In this document: positions 36,222-45,121 of the stretch, in pieces
How positions within the stretch are numbered: position 1 is the first letter of the stretch
Layout: each line of letters begins with the position of its first letter
Assembly (NCBI GenBank): GCA_045616445.1
Contig: JAZLGR010000030.1
Location: 65,198 to 129,197 of the forward strand
DNA: 64,000 nt
Reading direction: 5' to 3'
Origin: Fimousia sp045616445
GTDB lineage: Bacteria; Bacillota; Clostridia; Lachnospirales; Lachnospiraceae
Made by a program: the position numbers and the translations under genes
The notes under the pieces: generated by a model
Database searches by the model: none
What the model was told of the DNA's origin: nothing
What the model saw: the letters and a program-made list of their open reading frames with translations, nothing else

Positions 36222-36677
36222 TTATCTCTTTCGAAACATGGATGGAATCCCAAAGAATCTGCGAAGGATCTTTCGAAATGGAATAACACGAATCCATACC
36301 TTTTCAAAAAATACCCACCACAGCTCGCCCGGACCGATCAGCTTGCCTTTGCGCTTGATCTTAATGACCAATGCAAAAATCTGATCCCGGCGAATTCCAT
36401 GTTCAATCTCATCCTGCCCATCTCCAATCAGATCAAAGGTGTCGTCTTTGCATACCTTACAGATGCGGTGCATAACATACTGCCCGCTGTCTCTCTGGTA
36501 GAACACGGCATCCCCTCTTTTTAATGGTCGTTTGGGCTTTTCGAAATAAATATAATCTCTTTCATGGCAGATAAATGGGGTCATGCTGCTGCCTGAAACA
36601 AGCATGCTGACCTGTCTGCCTTCCTCGGTCAGTTCCCGCAATATGGAAACATACTCTCTTGTATCAACTCTGATCAT
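36222..36677 (-). CDS. S24/S26-family (signal peptidase-like) protein
   Basis: 151 residues. The serine motif is SMLVSGSSMTPFI (Ser in GSSM), followed by RGDAVFYQRDSGQYVMHRI. The position after the tyrosine strand that carries the general-base Lys in type I signal peptidases has His (HRI), as in the ER/archaeal Ser-His type. There is no clear N-terminal membrane anchor; a hydrophobic stretch occurs near the C-terminus. It starts 10 bases after the stop of the ABC transporter gene. This peptidase plus ABC exporter pairing suggests maturation and export of a peptide, but no precursor gene is visible beside it. Confidence 0.8.
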   Translation of the reverse strand: MIRVDTREYVSILRELTEEGRQVSMLVSGSSMTPFICHERDYIYFEKPKRPLKRGDAVFYQRDSGQYVMHRICKVCKDDTFDLIGDGQDEIEHGIRRDQIFALVIKIKRKGKLIGPGELWWVFFEKVWIRVIPFRKILRRFFGIPSMFRKR

Positions 36678-36687
36678 ACCTTACCTC

Positions 36688-38493
36688 CTAGAAATCCATT
36701 GCCATCTTTGCGGATTCTTCTTCAGAAAGTTCTGTCACGTGGGTTTCCATAACACGATATACTCTCTGACACATATTTAATACGGATGGTCGGTGGGTTG
36801 TTACAATGCAGACCTTGTTTGGTCTCTGCTGAATGATATTACGAAGTACTTTACGCTCTGTAGTAACATCCAGTGCAGAGGTTGCTTCATCCAGAAGCAG
36901 GATCGGTGAATTACGAAGCACTGCTCTGGCAATGGAAATACGCTGTGCCTGTCCTTCTGAGAATCCTCGGCCTCGTTCTCCAATCTTACAGTTGAACGTA
37001 TCCGGCATATTCTGTACAAAATCCCATGCGCAGGCAATCTTTAATGCTTCCACGATTTCTTCGTCGGTGGCATCTTCCTTAACCATACGCATATTCTCTG
37101 CGATGGTTCCCTGAAGAATGGTATTGCCCTGAGGTACATAGGAAAAGAGATGTCTGGTGTCGGCGTTCATCTCCATCTCCTGTCCGTTGGATGCGCGTAA
37201 GAAGGTACGTCCATCCTGTGGATGAATCAGGCCTAAGATCATTCGGATCATGGTTGTCTTACCTTCACCGGAAGGTCCTACCAGTGCAACAATTTCCCCT
37301 GGATTAGCCATAAAGCAGGAATCTGTAATGACTTTGTTGTCATCCACATAGGCAAAGTTGACGTCTTCCATCTTGATCTCAAATCCATCATCTGCATACT
37401 GATCAAGCTCGGAGCTTTCCGGGATATGGCGTTCTTTTGGAAGCTCACAAAGTTCAATGATACGGTGTGCAGAAATAGATGTATTCAGGAAGGATGGAAT
37501 CAGGGAAACCACACTGTTAAATGCAGCATTCAGGTTGCTTCTCTGGCCAAGAAAGAGCTGCATCTCACCAAATCGGATCTTGCCCTGCCACAGGCGGTAT
37601 AAACAGTAGCCAAAGGCTGCATATTCCACAATTGTTCCCATAATGGACAGCACAATCCCTGTCCAGATGGTAAACCAGTTATAATCCAGGCTGACCTGCT
37701 TGTATTTTTCCTGCCAGCCTCGGAATTTCTTACTGTAAAGCCCTGTGATACCGAAAGACTTGATGGTATCAAAGTTATAGAATGTCTCAATTTCGAAGGT
37801 AGTCATGTCGGAGCTCATCTCCTTCATCTTTCTACCATATTCTCGCTGTTTGCGGATTAAAAACTTAGAAAGTACCAGCATCAGAGGTGCACTACCGAAG
37901 GCCAGTAAAGCCATCATCTTATCATAGTGCCAGATTAGGACAAATGTTGCGATAAAGCTGTAGATAATATTCAAAACCGATGGGAAGAAGCTGATAGCAT
38001 TACCACTGATGGTGCTGACATCACTGTTAAATCGGTTCAATACGTCCCCGTTGGTATACTTATTGATCTCCATCCATTCCGCATCGATGATTTTATCGAA
38101 AATATCGGCCTGAATATCCTGATTGACATAAATACTCAGTCTGGTGGAGATTCGGTTGATCACATTCCCGATGGTTAAATTGAATACCACACTACCTACC
38201 ATCATGGCAATCAGCAATGGCAGCTTCTCAATCTCTCTGCCGGTGATGATATTGATCATATTCTTACTGATGACCGCACTAACTAACCCAAGGGTTGTAC
38301 TGACAAGTCCTAATATGGTATAGAATAAAATCGCACCCTTATATCTCTTACTGTATCCAAATATCCACTTCCAGTCATCGAGAATCTCGGAAAATGTTCC
38401 ATCATGCCATCTCGAGATCAGAACATCCAATGATTCAAAGGAAAGCTTATTCTGCGCTTTTCTTTCTTCTCTGCTTTCTCTAAATTTACTCAT
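36688..38493 (-). CDS. ABC transporter, fused membrane and ATPase domains
   Basis: 601 residues from the ATG at 38493 (GAGGGA upstream); an ATG at 38529 is in frame but unsupported. Type I exporter fold with about six membrane helices (about 45-320). The ATPase domain has Walker A ALVGPSGEGKTTMI, signature GERGRGFSEGQAQRISIARA (SEGQ in place of SGGQ), Walker B ILLLDEATSALD, and the switch His in VTTHRPS. The N-terminal extension (FRESREERKAQNKLSFESL) is unusual. No C39 peptidase domain. Likely an exporter working with the S24/S26 peptidase gene behind it. Confidence 0.9.
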   Translation of the reverse strand: MSKFRESREERKAQNKLSFESLDVLISRWHDGTFSEILDDWKWIFGYSKRYKGAILFYTILGLVSTTLGLVSAVISKNMINIITGREIEKLPLLIAMMVGSVVFNLTIGNVINRISTRLSIYVNQDIQADIFDKIIDAEWMEINKYTNGDVLNRFNSDVSTISGNAISFFPSVLNIIYSFIATFVLIWHYDKMMALLAFGSAPLMLVLSKFLIRKQREYGRKMKEMSSDMTTFEIETFYNFDTIKSFGITGLYSKKFRGWQEKYKQVSLDYNWFTIWTGIVLSIMGTIVEYAAFGYCLYRLWQGKIRFGEMQLFLGQRSNLNAAFNSVVSLIPSFLNTSISAHRIIELCELPKERHIPESSELDQYADDGFEIKMEDVNFAYVDDNKVITDSCFMANPGEIVALVGPSGEGKTTMIRMILGLIHPQDGRTFLRASNGQEMEMNADTRHLFSYVPQGNTILQGTIAENMRMVKEDATDEEIVEALKIACAWDFVQNMPDTFNCKIGERGRGFSEGQAQRISIARAVLRNSPILLLDEATSALDVTTERKVLRNIIQQRPNKVCIVTTHRPSVLNMCQRVYRVMETHVTELSEEESAKMAMDF

Positions 38494-38576
38494 GAAATCC
38501 CTCTGTATTATAACTACTAAAAAATTCAAAAACCTATATCATTACTAGTTTCTATTACTTACACTCTAACATTTCT

Positions 38577-38605
38577 ACTATACATGAATCTGTTTTGACG
38601 GTCAA
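38577..38605 (-). promoter_or_regulatory. Promoter of the ABC transporter/peptidase operon
   Basis: TTGACC (38600-38605), 17-base spacer, TATAGT (38577-38582) on the minus strand. Confidence 0.7.
38595..38605. promoter_or_regulatory. Palindrome between divergent promoters
   Basis: TTGACGGTCAA, a perfect inverted repeat around a central G, overlaps the ABC promoter -35 box and lies 10 bases before the regulator gene's own -35 box. Candidate operator for the DtxR-type regulator. Confidence 0.35.
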
Positions 38606-38615
38606 CAAGCAACTA

Positions 38616-38645
38616 TTGTTATCCATCAAGACTTCGTGATATAAT
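38616..38645 (+). promoter_or_regulatory. Promoter of the DtxR-type regulator gene
   Basis: TTGTTA (38616-38621), 18-base spacer, TATAAT (38640-38645). Confidence 0.65.
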
Positions 38646-38679
38646 AAAGTTCAGAATACATTATCCGTGAGGTTTTACC

Positions 38680-39063
38680 ATGAGTTATATCAAACATAAA
38701 TCCCAGGAATCTGTAGAGGACTACTTAGAAGCCATCCTTGTGCTTCAGAAGAGCCTTCCCCATGTCAGATCCATCGATATCGCCCATCATTTACAATTCA
38801 GCAAACCAAGTGTCAGCGTCGCCATCAGAAACCTGCGTGAACAGGGCTATGTGGATATGACAGATGCTGGACATATCATACTGACTGACACCGGTCTGAG
38901 CCGTGCCGAATCTGTATTAGAACGCCATGAAGTATTATGCAACTGGCTCATCAGCATCGGTGTAAGCCCGGAAGTTGCCAATGAAGATGCCTGCCATATG
39001 GAGCATGATATGAGCGACGAAACATTTGCCGCGATCAAAGCAGCCGTTACCCAGGCGAAATAA
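38680..39063 (+). CDS. DtxR/MntR-family metal-dependent repressor
   Basis: 127 residues. The N-terminal winged helix has SVEDYLEAILVLQ, SIDIAHHLQFSKPSVSVAIRNLREQGYV; the dimerisation part has the metal ligands ERHEVLCNWLISIG and DACHMEHDMSDETF. It lacks the SH3-like third domain, so it resembles MntR in length. Expected to sense Mn or Fe and repress uptake genes; no metal transporter is adjacent, and the divergent ABC exporter is the nearest possible target. The ribosome binding site is weak (GTGAGG). Confidence 0.9.
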   Translation: MSYIKHKSQESVEDYLEAILVLQKSLPHVRSIDIAHHLQFSKPSVSVAIRNLREQGYVDMTDAGHIILTDTGLSRAESVLERHEVLCNWLISIGVSPEVANEDACHMEHDMSDETFAAIKAAVTQAK

Positions 39064-39123
39064 TTGACAGAATGATTCAGGTATGATTGATACGAACAAT
39101 TTGATTGATAAGAAAATAGAAAG

Positions 39124-39150
39124 AGGGAGACGGCTTCATACCGTCTCCCT
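39124..39150. terminator. Terminator between regulator and DUF975 genes
   Basis: AGGGAGACGG/CCGTCTCCCT with a 7-base loop. On the minus strand it is followed by CTTTCTATTTTC, so it mainly serves the DUF975 gene. Confidence 0.72.
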
Positions 39151-39168
39151 TATTATGATTGCCAATTT

Positions 39169-39900
39169 TTATAACTGATATTTCAGTTCTGCATATAATT
39201 CTGCGTTGGTTGCACAGATATATGGCTGTACATATAATACCACACCAATGCCAAAGGTGATCACACCAAAAATTGCCCATCCGATGAAGGAAAGGTCTAA
39301 GATGAATGCATTCAGCTTTTGTCCCATCATCATCTGCTTGCTTCGTGCGAATACTTCCTTGTCACTCAGTTCTGGATATTCTGACACAATATAAGGTACC
39401 ATACGATATTCATAGCTCTTATAAATACCAGGAATGACCAGAAGCAGAGACCATAAAAAGATATAGATATATCGAAGGAACATGGTCTTAACAGACTGCA
39501 TGTAATTTTCATTCCTGAATGGTTCAATGATACGCTCTAACCCAGCTGCTTCTGATCGATTCTGATTGAAGAAGTTGCATACGCCGACTTCTAATATATT
39601 CACCACAAAAAGAACCAGACAGATAGAGAAGACAAAAAGAACAAATCCCGCCATCTGAAGGCCGATATGATTCACATGAATCAGGATCTTACTCAAACTG
39701 GTTGGGAATAATCCCTTAAATCCTTCATCAATGAGGAATGCAACGGTATTGTTGCTATTTTTCAGGCCGTTGATATCGATGTTAATTCCTCTGTTATTGT
39801 TGGTAAAGAAGGAGAAGACAACGCCTGCGATGACGCACATCAGATAATTGGCCTTAAATCGTGTCTTTCCTCTCTGTTTTAAGTCACTAATACTCCACAT
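39169..39900 (-). CDS. DUF975-family membrane protein
   Basis: 243 residues, several hydrophobic segments, starting MWSISDLKQRGKTRFKANY as usual for the family, with the conserved RIIEPFRNENYMQSVKTMFLRYIYIFLWSLLLVIPGIYKSYEY block seen in pieces. No function is known. It lies downstream of the GntR/ABC operon on the same strand (51-bp gap), so it may be read from it. Confidence 0.86.
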   Translation of the reverse strand: MWSISDLKQRGKTRFKANYLMCVIAGVVFSFFTNNNRGINIDINGLKNSNNTVAFLIDEGFKGLFPTSLSKILIHVNHIGLQMAGFVLFVFSICLVLFVVNILEVGVCNFFNQNRSEAAGLERIIEPFRNENYMQSVKTMFLRYIYIFLWSLLLVIPGIYKSYEYRMVPYIVSEYPELSDKEVFARSKQMMMGQKLNAFILDLSFIGWAIFGVITFGIGVVLYVQPYICATNAELYAELKYQL

Positions 39901-39951
39901 AATTTTTCCTTTCTTAATAGAAACAAAAACATAATTCCTATTTGTATGTTA

Positions 39952-40320
39952 TTACTTATACTGTACTAAAATCTCAATTGCTTCCATCTGATCATATCCC
40001 AGATCATTCATGTCCTTCAGATAGGACTTCATAATACTTAATGCAATCTCCCGTCGGCACTTTGCGATGACTTCTTTATCCTGAGTTACCACACGGCCAA
40101 TGGTACGGTTGGTTACGATCAATCCTTCCTGATCAAGGGCAGCCAGTGCTCTCTGCATAGTATTGGGATTGACTCCCGCATCTCTGGCAAGATCTCGCAC
40201 AGTCGGAAGCTTGTCACCACATACATAATATCCGGAAACAATCTTCTTACTGATCTGTTCCTTCAGCTGGATCCAGATTGGGCGGTCCTGATCAATGATC
40301 CATTCCGGTTTCTTACTCAT
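39952..40320 (-). CDS. GntR-family regulator, YtrA subfamily
   Basis: 122 residues: winged helix with IWIQLKEQISKKIVSGYY, KLPTVRDLARDAGVNPNTMQRALAALDQEGLI, and only a short C-terminal helical tail, which is the YtrA pattern. Such regulators repress their own ABC transporter operon. It is the last gene of the ATPase-permease-regulator operon, and a matching palindrome covers the operon's start site (41876-41897). Confidence 0.92.
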   Translation of the reverse strand: MSKKPEWIIDQDRPIWIQLKEQISKKIVSGYYVCGDKLPTVRDLARDAGVNPNTMQRALAALDQEGLIVTNRTIGRVVTQDKEVIAKCRREIALSIMKSYLKDMNDLGYDQMEAIEILVQYK

Positions 40321-40331
40321 CCGCGTTCCTC

Positions 40332-41105
40332 CTATTCCAAGTTGAGACGAGTTGTCAGAATCACTTCTGTAATGACATGGAAGACGATGATCATAACAGC
40401 TTTAGAAATAAGACCTGTAACGCTGATCATAATCTCACTGTCCATCTGATCCAGATAGAGCAGCTGAAGTGGTGCTGTAATTGCTGCCATACCAAAATCC
40501 AATGCCACATAAGCAATGAATGAAAAGATAAATCTGTTACGGTTGCTGAGATGACCAATAGCCATTGCAGCATATACACGGTAAATTGCAACCAGCAGAC
40601 TGAAGATAAGATTGAAAATTACGAGAACTCCCAGATTATTCTCCATAAGCATATTATATATTTCTGCCAGATTACCAAAGATATTGGCAGCATGTCCTGT
40701 AGAACAGAAGAAAATGATATTCACGACCAGAATTCCGACAATCATACTGATGGAAGAAATGATCATCGCACTCACAACCTTGGATAAGATCAGTTTTCTC
40801 GGTGTGGTCGGAATGGTAAACATCAGATACCCTTCATCCTTTAATAAGCCATCCCAGAAACGACGAATTACGATCAGGATATTCAAAACAAAGATTGCAA
40901 TAAACACTGCGACCAGTGATAAGATCAGGAATCCATATGGATAGATCATATCGGTGAGATCATAGAATGTATCAGAAGTCATCTGGAACTGGGTAATTCT
41001 TGTTGAAATTCCCATAATGAAAGCAAGACATAGTACTGCAATCCAGAGCGGAAGCATCGTCTTCACCATGGATTTTAAGTCATATTTTAATAATTTAGCG
41101 AACAT
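40332..41105 (-). CDS. ABC transporter permease
   Basis: 257 residues from the ATG at 41105, chosen for the GGGGGTG site and the usual start MFAKLLKYDLK; the frame is open further upstream through the ATPase gene. Six hydrophobic segments, with KDEGYLMFTIPTTPRKLILSK between the second and third, as in YtrA-operon permeases. Overlaps the end of the ATPase gene by 11 bases. Substrate unknown; such systems are linked to cell-envelope stress or small peptides. Confidence 0.87.
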   Translation of the reverse strand: MFAKLLKYDLKSMVKTMLPLWIAVLCLAFIMGISTRITQFQMTSDTFYDLTDMIYPYGFLILSLVAVFIAIFVLNILIVIRRFWDGLLKDEGYLMFTIPTTPRKLILSKVVSAMIISSISMIVGILVVNIIFFCSTGHAANIFGNLAEIYNMLMENNLGVLVIFNLIFSLLVAIYRVYAAMAIGHLSNRNRFIFSFIAYVALDFGMAAITAPLQLLYLDQMDSEIMISVTGLISKAVMIIVFHVITEVILTTRLNLE

Positions 41106-41847
41106 CCCTGTCACCCCCTGTATATCCTGCATAACCTCTGTCATACACATCGGTGCGGAATAAATCCCTGAATGCCTCATCCACAGACATACCGCTCTCT
41201 TCACGAAGATCATCCACAGACTGATGGATGAAGATCTGTCCGTCACGAATCATAACAACCTCATCTAAAATCTTCTCAATATCAGAGATTAAATGGGTGG
41301 AAATCAAGATAGTTCCCTCTTCATTATAATTATTGAGAATGGTATCTAAAATATAGTCTCTTGCTACCGGATCCACGCCTGCAATTGGTTCATCTAAAAG
41401 ATAAAGCTTTGCCTTTCTGCTCATAACAAGAATGAGCTGAACCTTCTCCTTATTGCCCTTGGATAACTTCTTCACCTTCTCTTTCAGGCGAATGCCCAGC
41501 GTCAGACACATGTCCTCTGCTTTGAATCGATTAAAATCATCGTAAAAATCAGCAAAGAAATCCAAAAGGTCTTTCACTGTCATCCAGTCAGCAAAATACA
41601 TTCTGTCTGGAAGATAGCTGACAATCTTTTTGGTTTCCACTCCCGGCTCCATGCCATTGATCAAAATCTCACCTGCAGTTGGCTGTAACAGGCCATTCAG
41701 CAGTTTCATCAGAGTCGTCTTGCCTGAGCCGTTGGGTCCCAGCAGTCCGATGATCTTGCCGGAATGTAATGTTAAATTGATATCTCTAAGTGCTTCCTGT
41801 CTGCCATAGTTCTTACGCAGGTTCTTGCACTGTACTAATTGACTCAT
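41095..41847 (-). CDS. ABC transporter ATP-binding protein
   Basis: 250 residues from the ATG at 41847; AGGAGGAGA lies just before a pair of adjacent ATG codons (41850 and 41847). Walker A GLLGPNGSGKTTLMKLL, signature KLSKGNKEKVQLILVMSR (degenerate LSGGQ), Walker B YLLDEPIAGVDP, switch His in LISTHLI. First gene of the operon, with permease and GntR regulator. Confidence 0.93.
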   Translation of the reverse strand: MSQLVQCKNLRKNYGRQEALRDINLTLHSGKIIGLLGPNGSGKTTLMKLLNGLLQPTAGEILINGMEPGVETKKIVSYLPDRMYFADWMTVKDLLDFFADFYDDFNRFKAEDMCLTLGIRLKEKVKKLSKGNKEKVQLILVMSRKAKLYLLDEPIAGVDPVARDYILDTILNNYNEEGTILISTHLISDIEKILDEVVMIRDGQIFIHQSVDDLREESGMSVDEAFRDLFRTDVYDRGYAGYTGGDRDVR

Positions 41848-41875
41848 CATTCTCCTCCTATTATTATTCATATTG

Positions 41876-41897
41876 TTGTACTAATCGCTTAATACAA
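41876..41897. promoter_or_regulatory. Probable GntR (YtrA-type) operator
   Basis: A 22-bp near-perfect inverted repeat, outer arms TTGTA/TACAA with inner TAA/TTA, covering the expected transcription start. Four of 22 positions break the symmetry. Confidence 0.65.
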
Positions 41898-41901
41898 TAA
41901 T

Positions 41902-41930
41902 ATAATACTTCCAAACCGGTCTATTGTCAA
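41902..41930 (-). promoter_or_regulatory. Promoter of the ABC/GntR operon
   Basis: TTGACA (41925-41930), 17-base spacer, TATTAT (41902-41907) on the minus strand. Confidence 0.8.
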
Positions 41931-41945
41931 GGAAATGTACATAAA

Positions 41946-41973
41946 GAAGAGCCCCGCAAACGCGAGGCTCTTC
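41946..41973 (-). terminator. Terminator of the TRAP operon
   Basis: GAAGAGCC/GGCTCTTC with inner CGC/GCG pairs; only a short T-run follows on the minus strand. Confidence 0.7.
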
Positions 41974-42011
41974 ATCTAAATTTCTACCATAACCATAATT
42001 TACATATTTAA

Positions 42012-43043
42012 CTATTTTTTTAAATTCGCTACTGCAGAGTAAAGATCGAATAAATCCTGTCCAGTAACCTTGATTACTTTATCATATACAGATTTGGAAG
42101 CTTCCTGCATCTTTGTCCAGTCCTCTGGTTTGATTTCCTGGATGATCATGCCGCTTTCTTCTAATTCTTTCTTACACTGGCTGCGCTGAGAATCTGCTGT
42201 ATCGCAGGCGATCTGCTGTGCTTCTGCTGCTGCCTTCATGATGATTGCTTTTTCTTCCTCAGTACGTTCTGCCATAAAGTCTGCGGATGCAACCAGAGTG
42301 ATAAAGTCAGGCACTGCATTGGTTTCTACGATATATTTCTGCTGTTCATATAATCTAGCAGACTGGATCAAGGAGTATGCATTTTCCTGGGCATCGATGG
42401 TTCCCTGCTGAAGACCGATATATACTTCTGCGAAGGACATTGGTGTTGGATTCGCTTTTACTGCTTTCCAGAATGCGATGTGGTATGCATTTTCCATGGT
42501 ACGAATCTTCTGGCCCTTGAAGAAGGACATATCTTTATATTCGTAGTTGGTTGTCATAACACGGTAGCCTTGATCTGCAAGACCAAGTAACTGATAACCT
42601 GCCTTTGTATAGATATTACGTACTGCTTCCTGGAATTCAGGATTATTGTAAGCAACTCGAACGTCTTCGATGTCAGCATATAAACATGGGGAGTCGAAGA
42701 TACAAAGCTCTGGCATGAATGGTACCTGAGGTGCTGGGGACATTACAACAAATGGGATGTCGCCGTCTTTTACGGATTCCATAAGCTCACGGTCACCGCC
42801 TAATGCAGACTGTGGGTATACCTGAATCTTCATTGCGCCGTCGGAGTATTCGCCAACTAATCTTGCGAAGTTGGAGGCAAAAACATGTGTAATGGTGTCG
42901 GTTGTACTACAGGTAGCAAGCGGCCATGCATAACGCTGTTCTGTCTCGCCATCTGCGCTCTTCTTGCCACAACCTGTTGTCATAACTGCAAGGGAGCATA
43001 CTGTAACTAAAACTAATACTAAACTGATAATTCTTTTTTTCAT
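42012..43043 (-). CDS. TRAP transporter substrate-binding protein (DctP type)
   Basis: 343 residues, lipoprotein: signal peptide with lipobox TTGC (Cys25) followed by GKKSADGE. The DctP fold is shown by YPQSALGGDRELMESV, GQKIRTMENAYH (substrate carboxylate arginine) and GLQQGTIDAQENAY. It captures a carboxylate or sugar acid outside the membrane and delivers it to DctQM. Last gene of the dctQ-dctM-dctP operon, 16 bp after dctM. Confidence 0.94.
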   Translation of the reverse strand: MKKRIISLVLVLVTVCSLAVMTTGCGKKSADGETEQRYAWPLATCSTTDTITHVFASNFARLVGEYSDGAMKIQVYPQSALGGDRELMESVKDGDIPFVVMSPAPQVPFMPELCIFDSPCLYADIEDVRVAYNNPEFQEAVRNIYTKAGYQLLGLADQGYRVMTTNYEYKDMSFFKGQKIRTMENAYHIAFWKAVKANPTPMSFAEVYIGLQQGTIDAQENAYSLIQSARLYEQQKYIVETNAVPDFITLVASADFMAERTEEEKAIIMKAAAEAQQIACDTADSQRSQCKKELEESGMIIQEIKPEDWTKMQEASKSVYDKVIKVTGQDLFDLYSAVANLKK

Positions 43044-43059
43044 TTCCCTACCTCCTTGA

Positions 43060-44352
43060 CTAACCTAAAAGACATAAGCTGATCTGAGGGATAAATGTAA
43101 TGAACATTAAAGCGATCAGATTCATGATGATCAGTGGCAATGCATGTTTTGCGATCTTCATAACCGGAATATCGGTTAAGGAGCTTGCAACGAATAAGTT
43201 TACACCGATTGGAGGTGTTACGAAACCGATTGCTAAGTTTACTACCATGAAGATACCAAAGTGGATTGGTGCAACGCCAATACCAGCCATGATTGGCATT
43301 AAGATTGGTGTAAGAATCAGGATCGCTGGTGTGGTATCCATTACCATACCTACTAATAATAAAAATACATTGACTACTAACAGGATTACCACCTTGCTGG
43401 AGAAGGTTGTTAAGATCCATGCACTGATGGTCTGTGGAACCTGCATTAAGGTTAACACTCTTGAGAAGGCTGTGGATGCTGCCAGGATGAAAAGGATTGG
43501 CGCATAAGTCTTAACTGCTTCTGCAAGAATGGAGTATACTTCATTGATCTTGATGGATTTATAGATGACGATGCTGACTACAAGGGAGTAGAATACGGAG
43601 ATTACCGCAGCTTCTGTTGGAGAAGCAACACCAGAGTAGATACATCCCAGGATAATGACTGGAGATAATAACGCCCAGAAGGAATCGATGAATACTTTGA
43701 TGAATCCGCGGGCATGTAAGTCACCTACCATTTTACCGATTTTTTCCTTGTCTTCCCCAACCTTCACACAGTGGAATACTGCATATACCATTAAGAGGCA
43801 GGCAATTAAGATACCAGGAATGATACCTGCAAGGAAGATGTCAGATACAGATGCGCCGGATGCCATACCAAAGATGATGAATGGAATGGAAGGTGGGATA
43901 ATTACGCCTAACGCACCAGCTACTGCTACTAAGGCAGTACAGAATTTCTTATCATATCCAAGACCTACTAAAATTGGAATGGTCATGGAACCTACGGCTG
44001 CTACTGTCGCGATACCTGAACCGGAGATGGCACCGTAGAATAAACAGGTAATGACTGTCGCACATGGAAGTCCTGCTGGTAGCTTACCAATGAAGAATGC
44101 GAATAAGTCAAATAATTTTTTAGAGATACCACCACGAGCCATGATCAGACCGGAAAGAATGAACATTGGAACGGCTAATAATGGGAAGGAATCAATTCCA
44201 CCGAACATGGAACGAATAACATATCCTGCACTTGCTGTGAAGGATGGATCGAACATACCTGGTAATACGGAGACAACTCCAAGAGAAATGGAGATTGGCA
44301 CTGCTAAAACCAGACAAGCTAAGAATAAAATGAATACTACTGCTGCTGACAT
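43060..44352 (-). CDS. TRAP transporter large permease (DctM type)
   Basis: 430 residues, about twelve to thirteen membrane segments. Typical DctM motifs: MSGSGIATVAAVGS-like ISGSGIATVAAVGSMTIP, GYDKKFCTALVAVAGALGVIIPPSIPFIIFG in parts, and FVTPPIGVNLFVAS. Ion-driven uptake with DctQ. It starts three bases after the dctQ stop. Confidence 0.95.
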   Translation of the reverse strand: MSAAVVFILFLACLVLAVPISISLGVVSVLPGMFDPSFTASAGYVIRSMFGGIDSFPLLAVPMFILSGLIMARGGISKKLFDLFAFFIGKLPAGLPCATVITCLFYGAISGSGIATVAAVGSMTIPILVGLGYDKKFCTALVAVAGALGVIIPPSIPFIIFGMASGASVSDIFLAGIIPGILIACLLMVYAVFHCVKVGEDKEKIGKMVGDLHARGFIKVFIDSFWALLSPVIILGCIYSGVASPTEAAVISVFYSLVVSIVIYKSIKINEVYSILAEAVKTYAPILFILAASTAFSRVLTLMQVPQTISAWILTTFSSKVVILLVVNVFLLLVGMVMDTTPAILILTPILMPIMAGIGVAPIHFGIFMVVNLAIGFVTPPIGVNLFVASSLTDIPVMKIAKHALPLIIMNLIALMFITFIPQISLCLLG

Positions 44353-44355
44353 AAA

Positions 44356-44859
44356 CTATTCTCCTTTCACTTCAATTTCTCTTTTGCCAGTTACTTCTAA
44401 AAATCTCTGGATCCATTTCTGAACCAGACGGAAATCAGCAAGGGCGAAGCTGATCAATGTGGAAGACTGCATCAAATACATTGGAATTCCAACTGCCGGG
44501 CTGACCTGATGGGATGCCACAGCGTTCTGGATATAATGCCATGCAAATGGAAGCATATAGGTAAACAGAATGATCTCAACTGTGTAGGAAACCAGACGCA
44601 GCGCGGAACGTGTTCTTGGGGAAAATAAACCAACAAACTGTTCAATCTTGATGGATGCGCCTTTCTTGATACAAAAGCTGATACTTAAGAAACCAGACCA
44701 GATGAACATATATCTGGTAATCTCTTCAGACCATGTAAGTGAATAACTGAATGCATAACGTGCAGTTACCTGGATACCCATGATGATCATCATCCCGATG
44801 AGTAATCCAACTAAAATCACTTCTTCAAAATAGTTGTCTAACCATTTGATTATTTTCAT
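44356..44859 (-). CDS. TRAP transporter small permease (DctQ type)
   Basis: 167 residues from the ATG at 44859, which has AGGAGGAG; an ATG at 44901 is in frame without a site. Four membrane segments, with TARYAFSYSLTWSEEITRYMFIW, the DctQ signature. First gene of the operon. A TATAAT-like -10 box (about 44904-44909) preceded by TG lies 45 bases upstream. Confidence 0.92.
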   Translation of the reverse strand: MKIIKWLDNYFEEVILVGLLIGMMIIMGIQVTARYAFSYSLTWSEEITRYMFIWSGFLSISFCIKKGASIKIEQFVGLFSPRTRSALRLVSYTVEIILFTYMLPFAWHYIQNAVASHQVSPAVGIPMYLMQSSTLISFALADFRLVQKWIQRFLEVTGKREIEVKGE

Positions 44860-45061
44860 AGATTCTCCTCCTTTTATAGACAAACTTTTAACACACACCA
44901 ATTATTATACACATTCTGTTTGGATTTTCCATATTTAATTACATTTTTTTATGAATCGATTCTTTTTAATTATTAAATATTTTTTATGAATCAGAAAGAA
45001 TCTATAGATATTTCATTATTTATTTCTGACATTTTTCTAAAAATAACAGAAAATAACAAAA

Positions 45062-45089
45062 AAGGACATGGATATTCACCCGTGTCCTT
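45062..45089 (-). terminator. Terminator of the small membrane protein gene
   Basis: AAGGACATGG/CCGTGTCCTT (one G-U pair), followed on the minus strand by TTTTTTGT. The rest of 44910-45121 is AT-rich with no other feature. Confidence 0.8.
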
Positions 45090-45121
45090 CGCATATTTAT
45101 TCACAATATAATCATTCTCTA

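Noticed and set aside
43040..43420. A 126-codon minus-strand frame overlapping dctM
   Set aside because: A different frame of the same strand inside a well-supported gene; no ribosome binding site and no family features.
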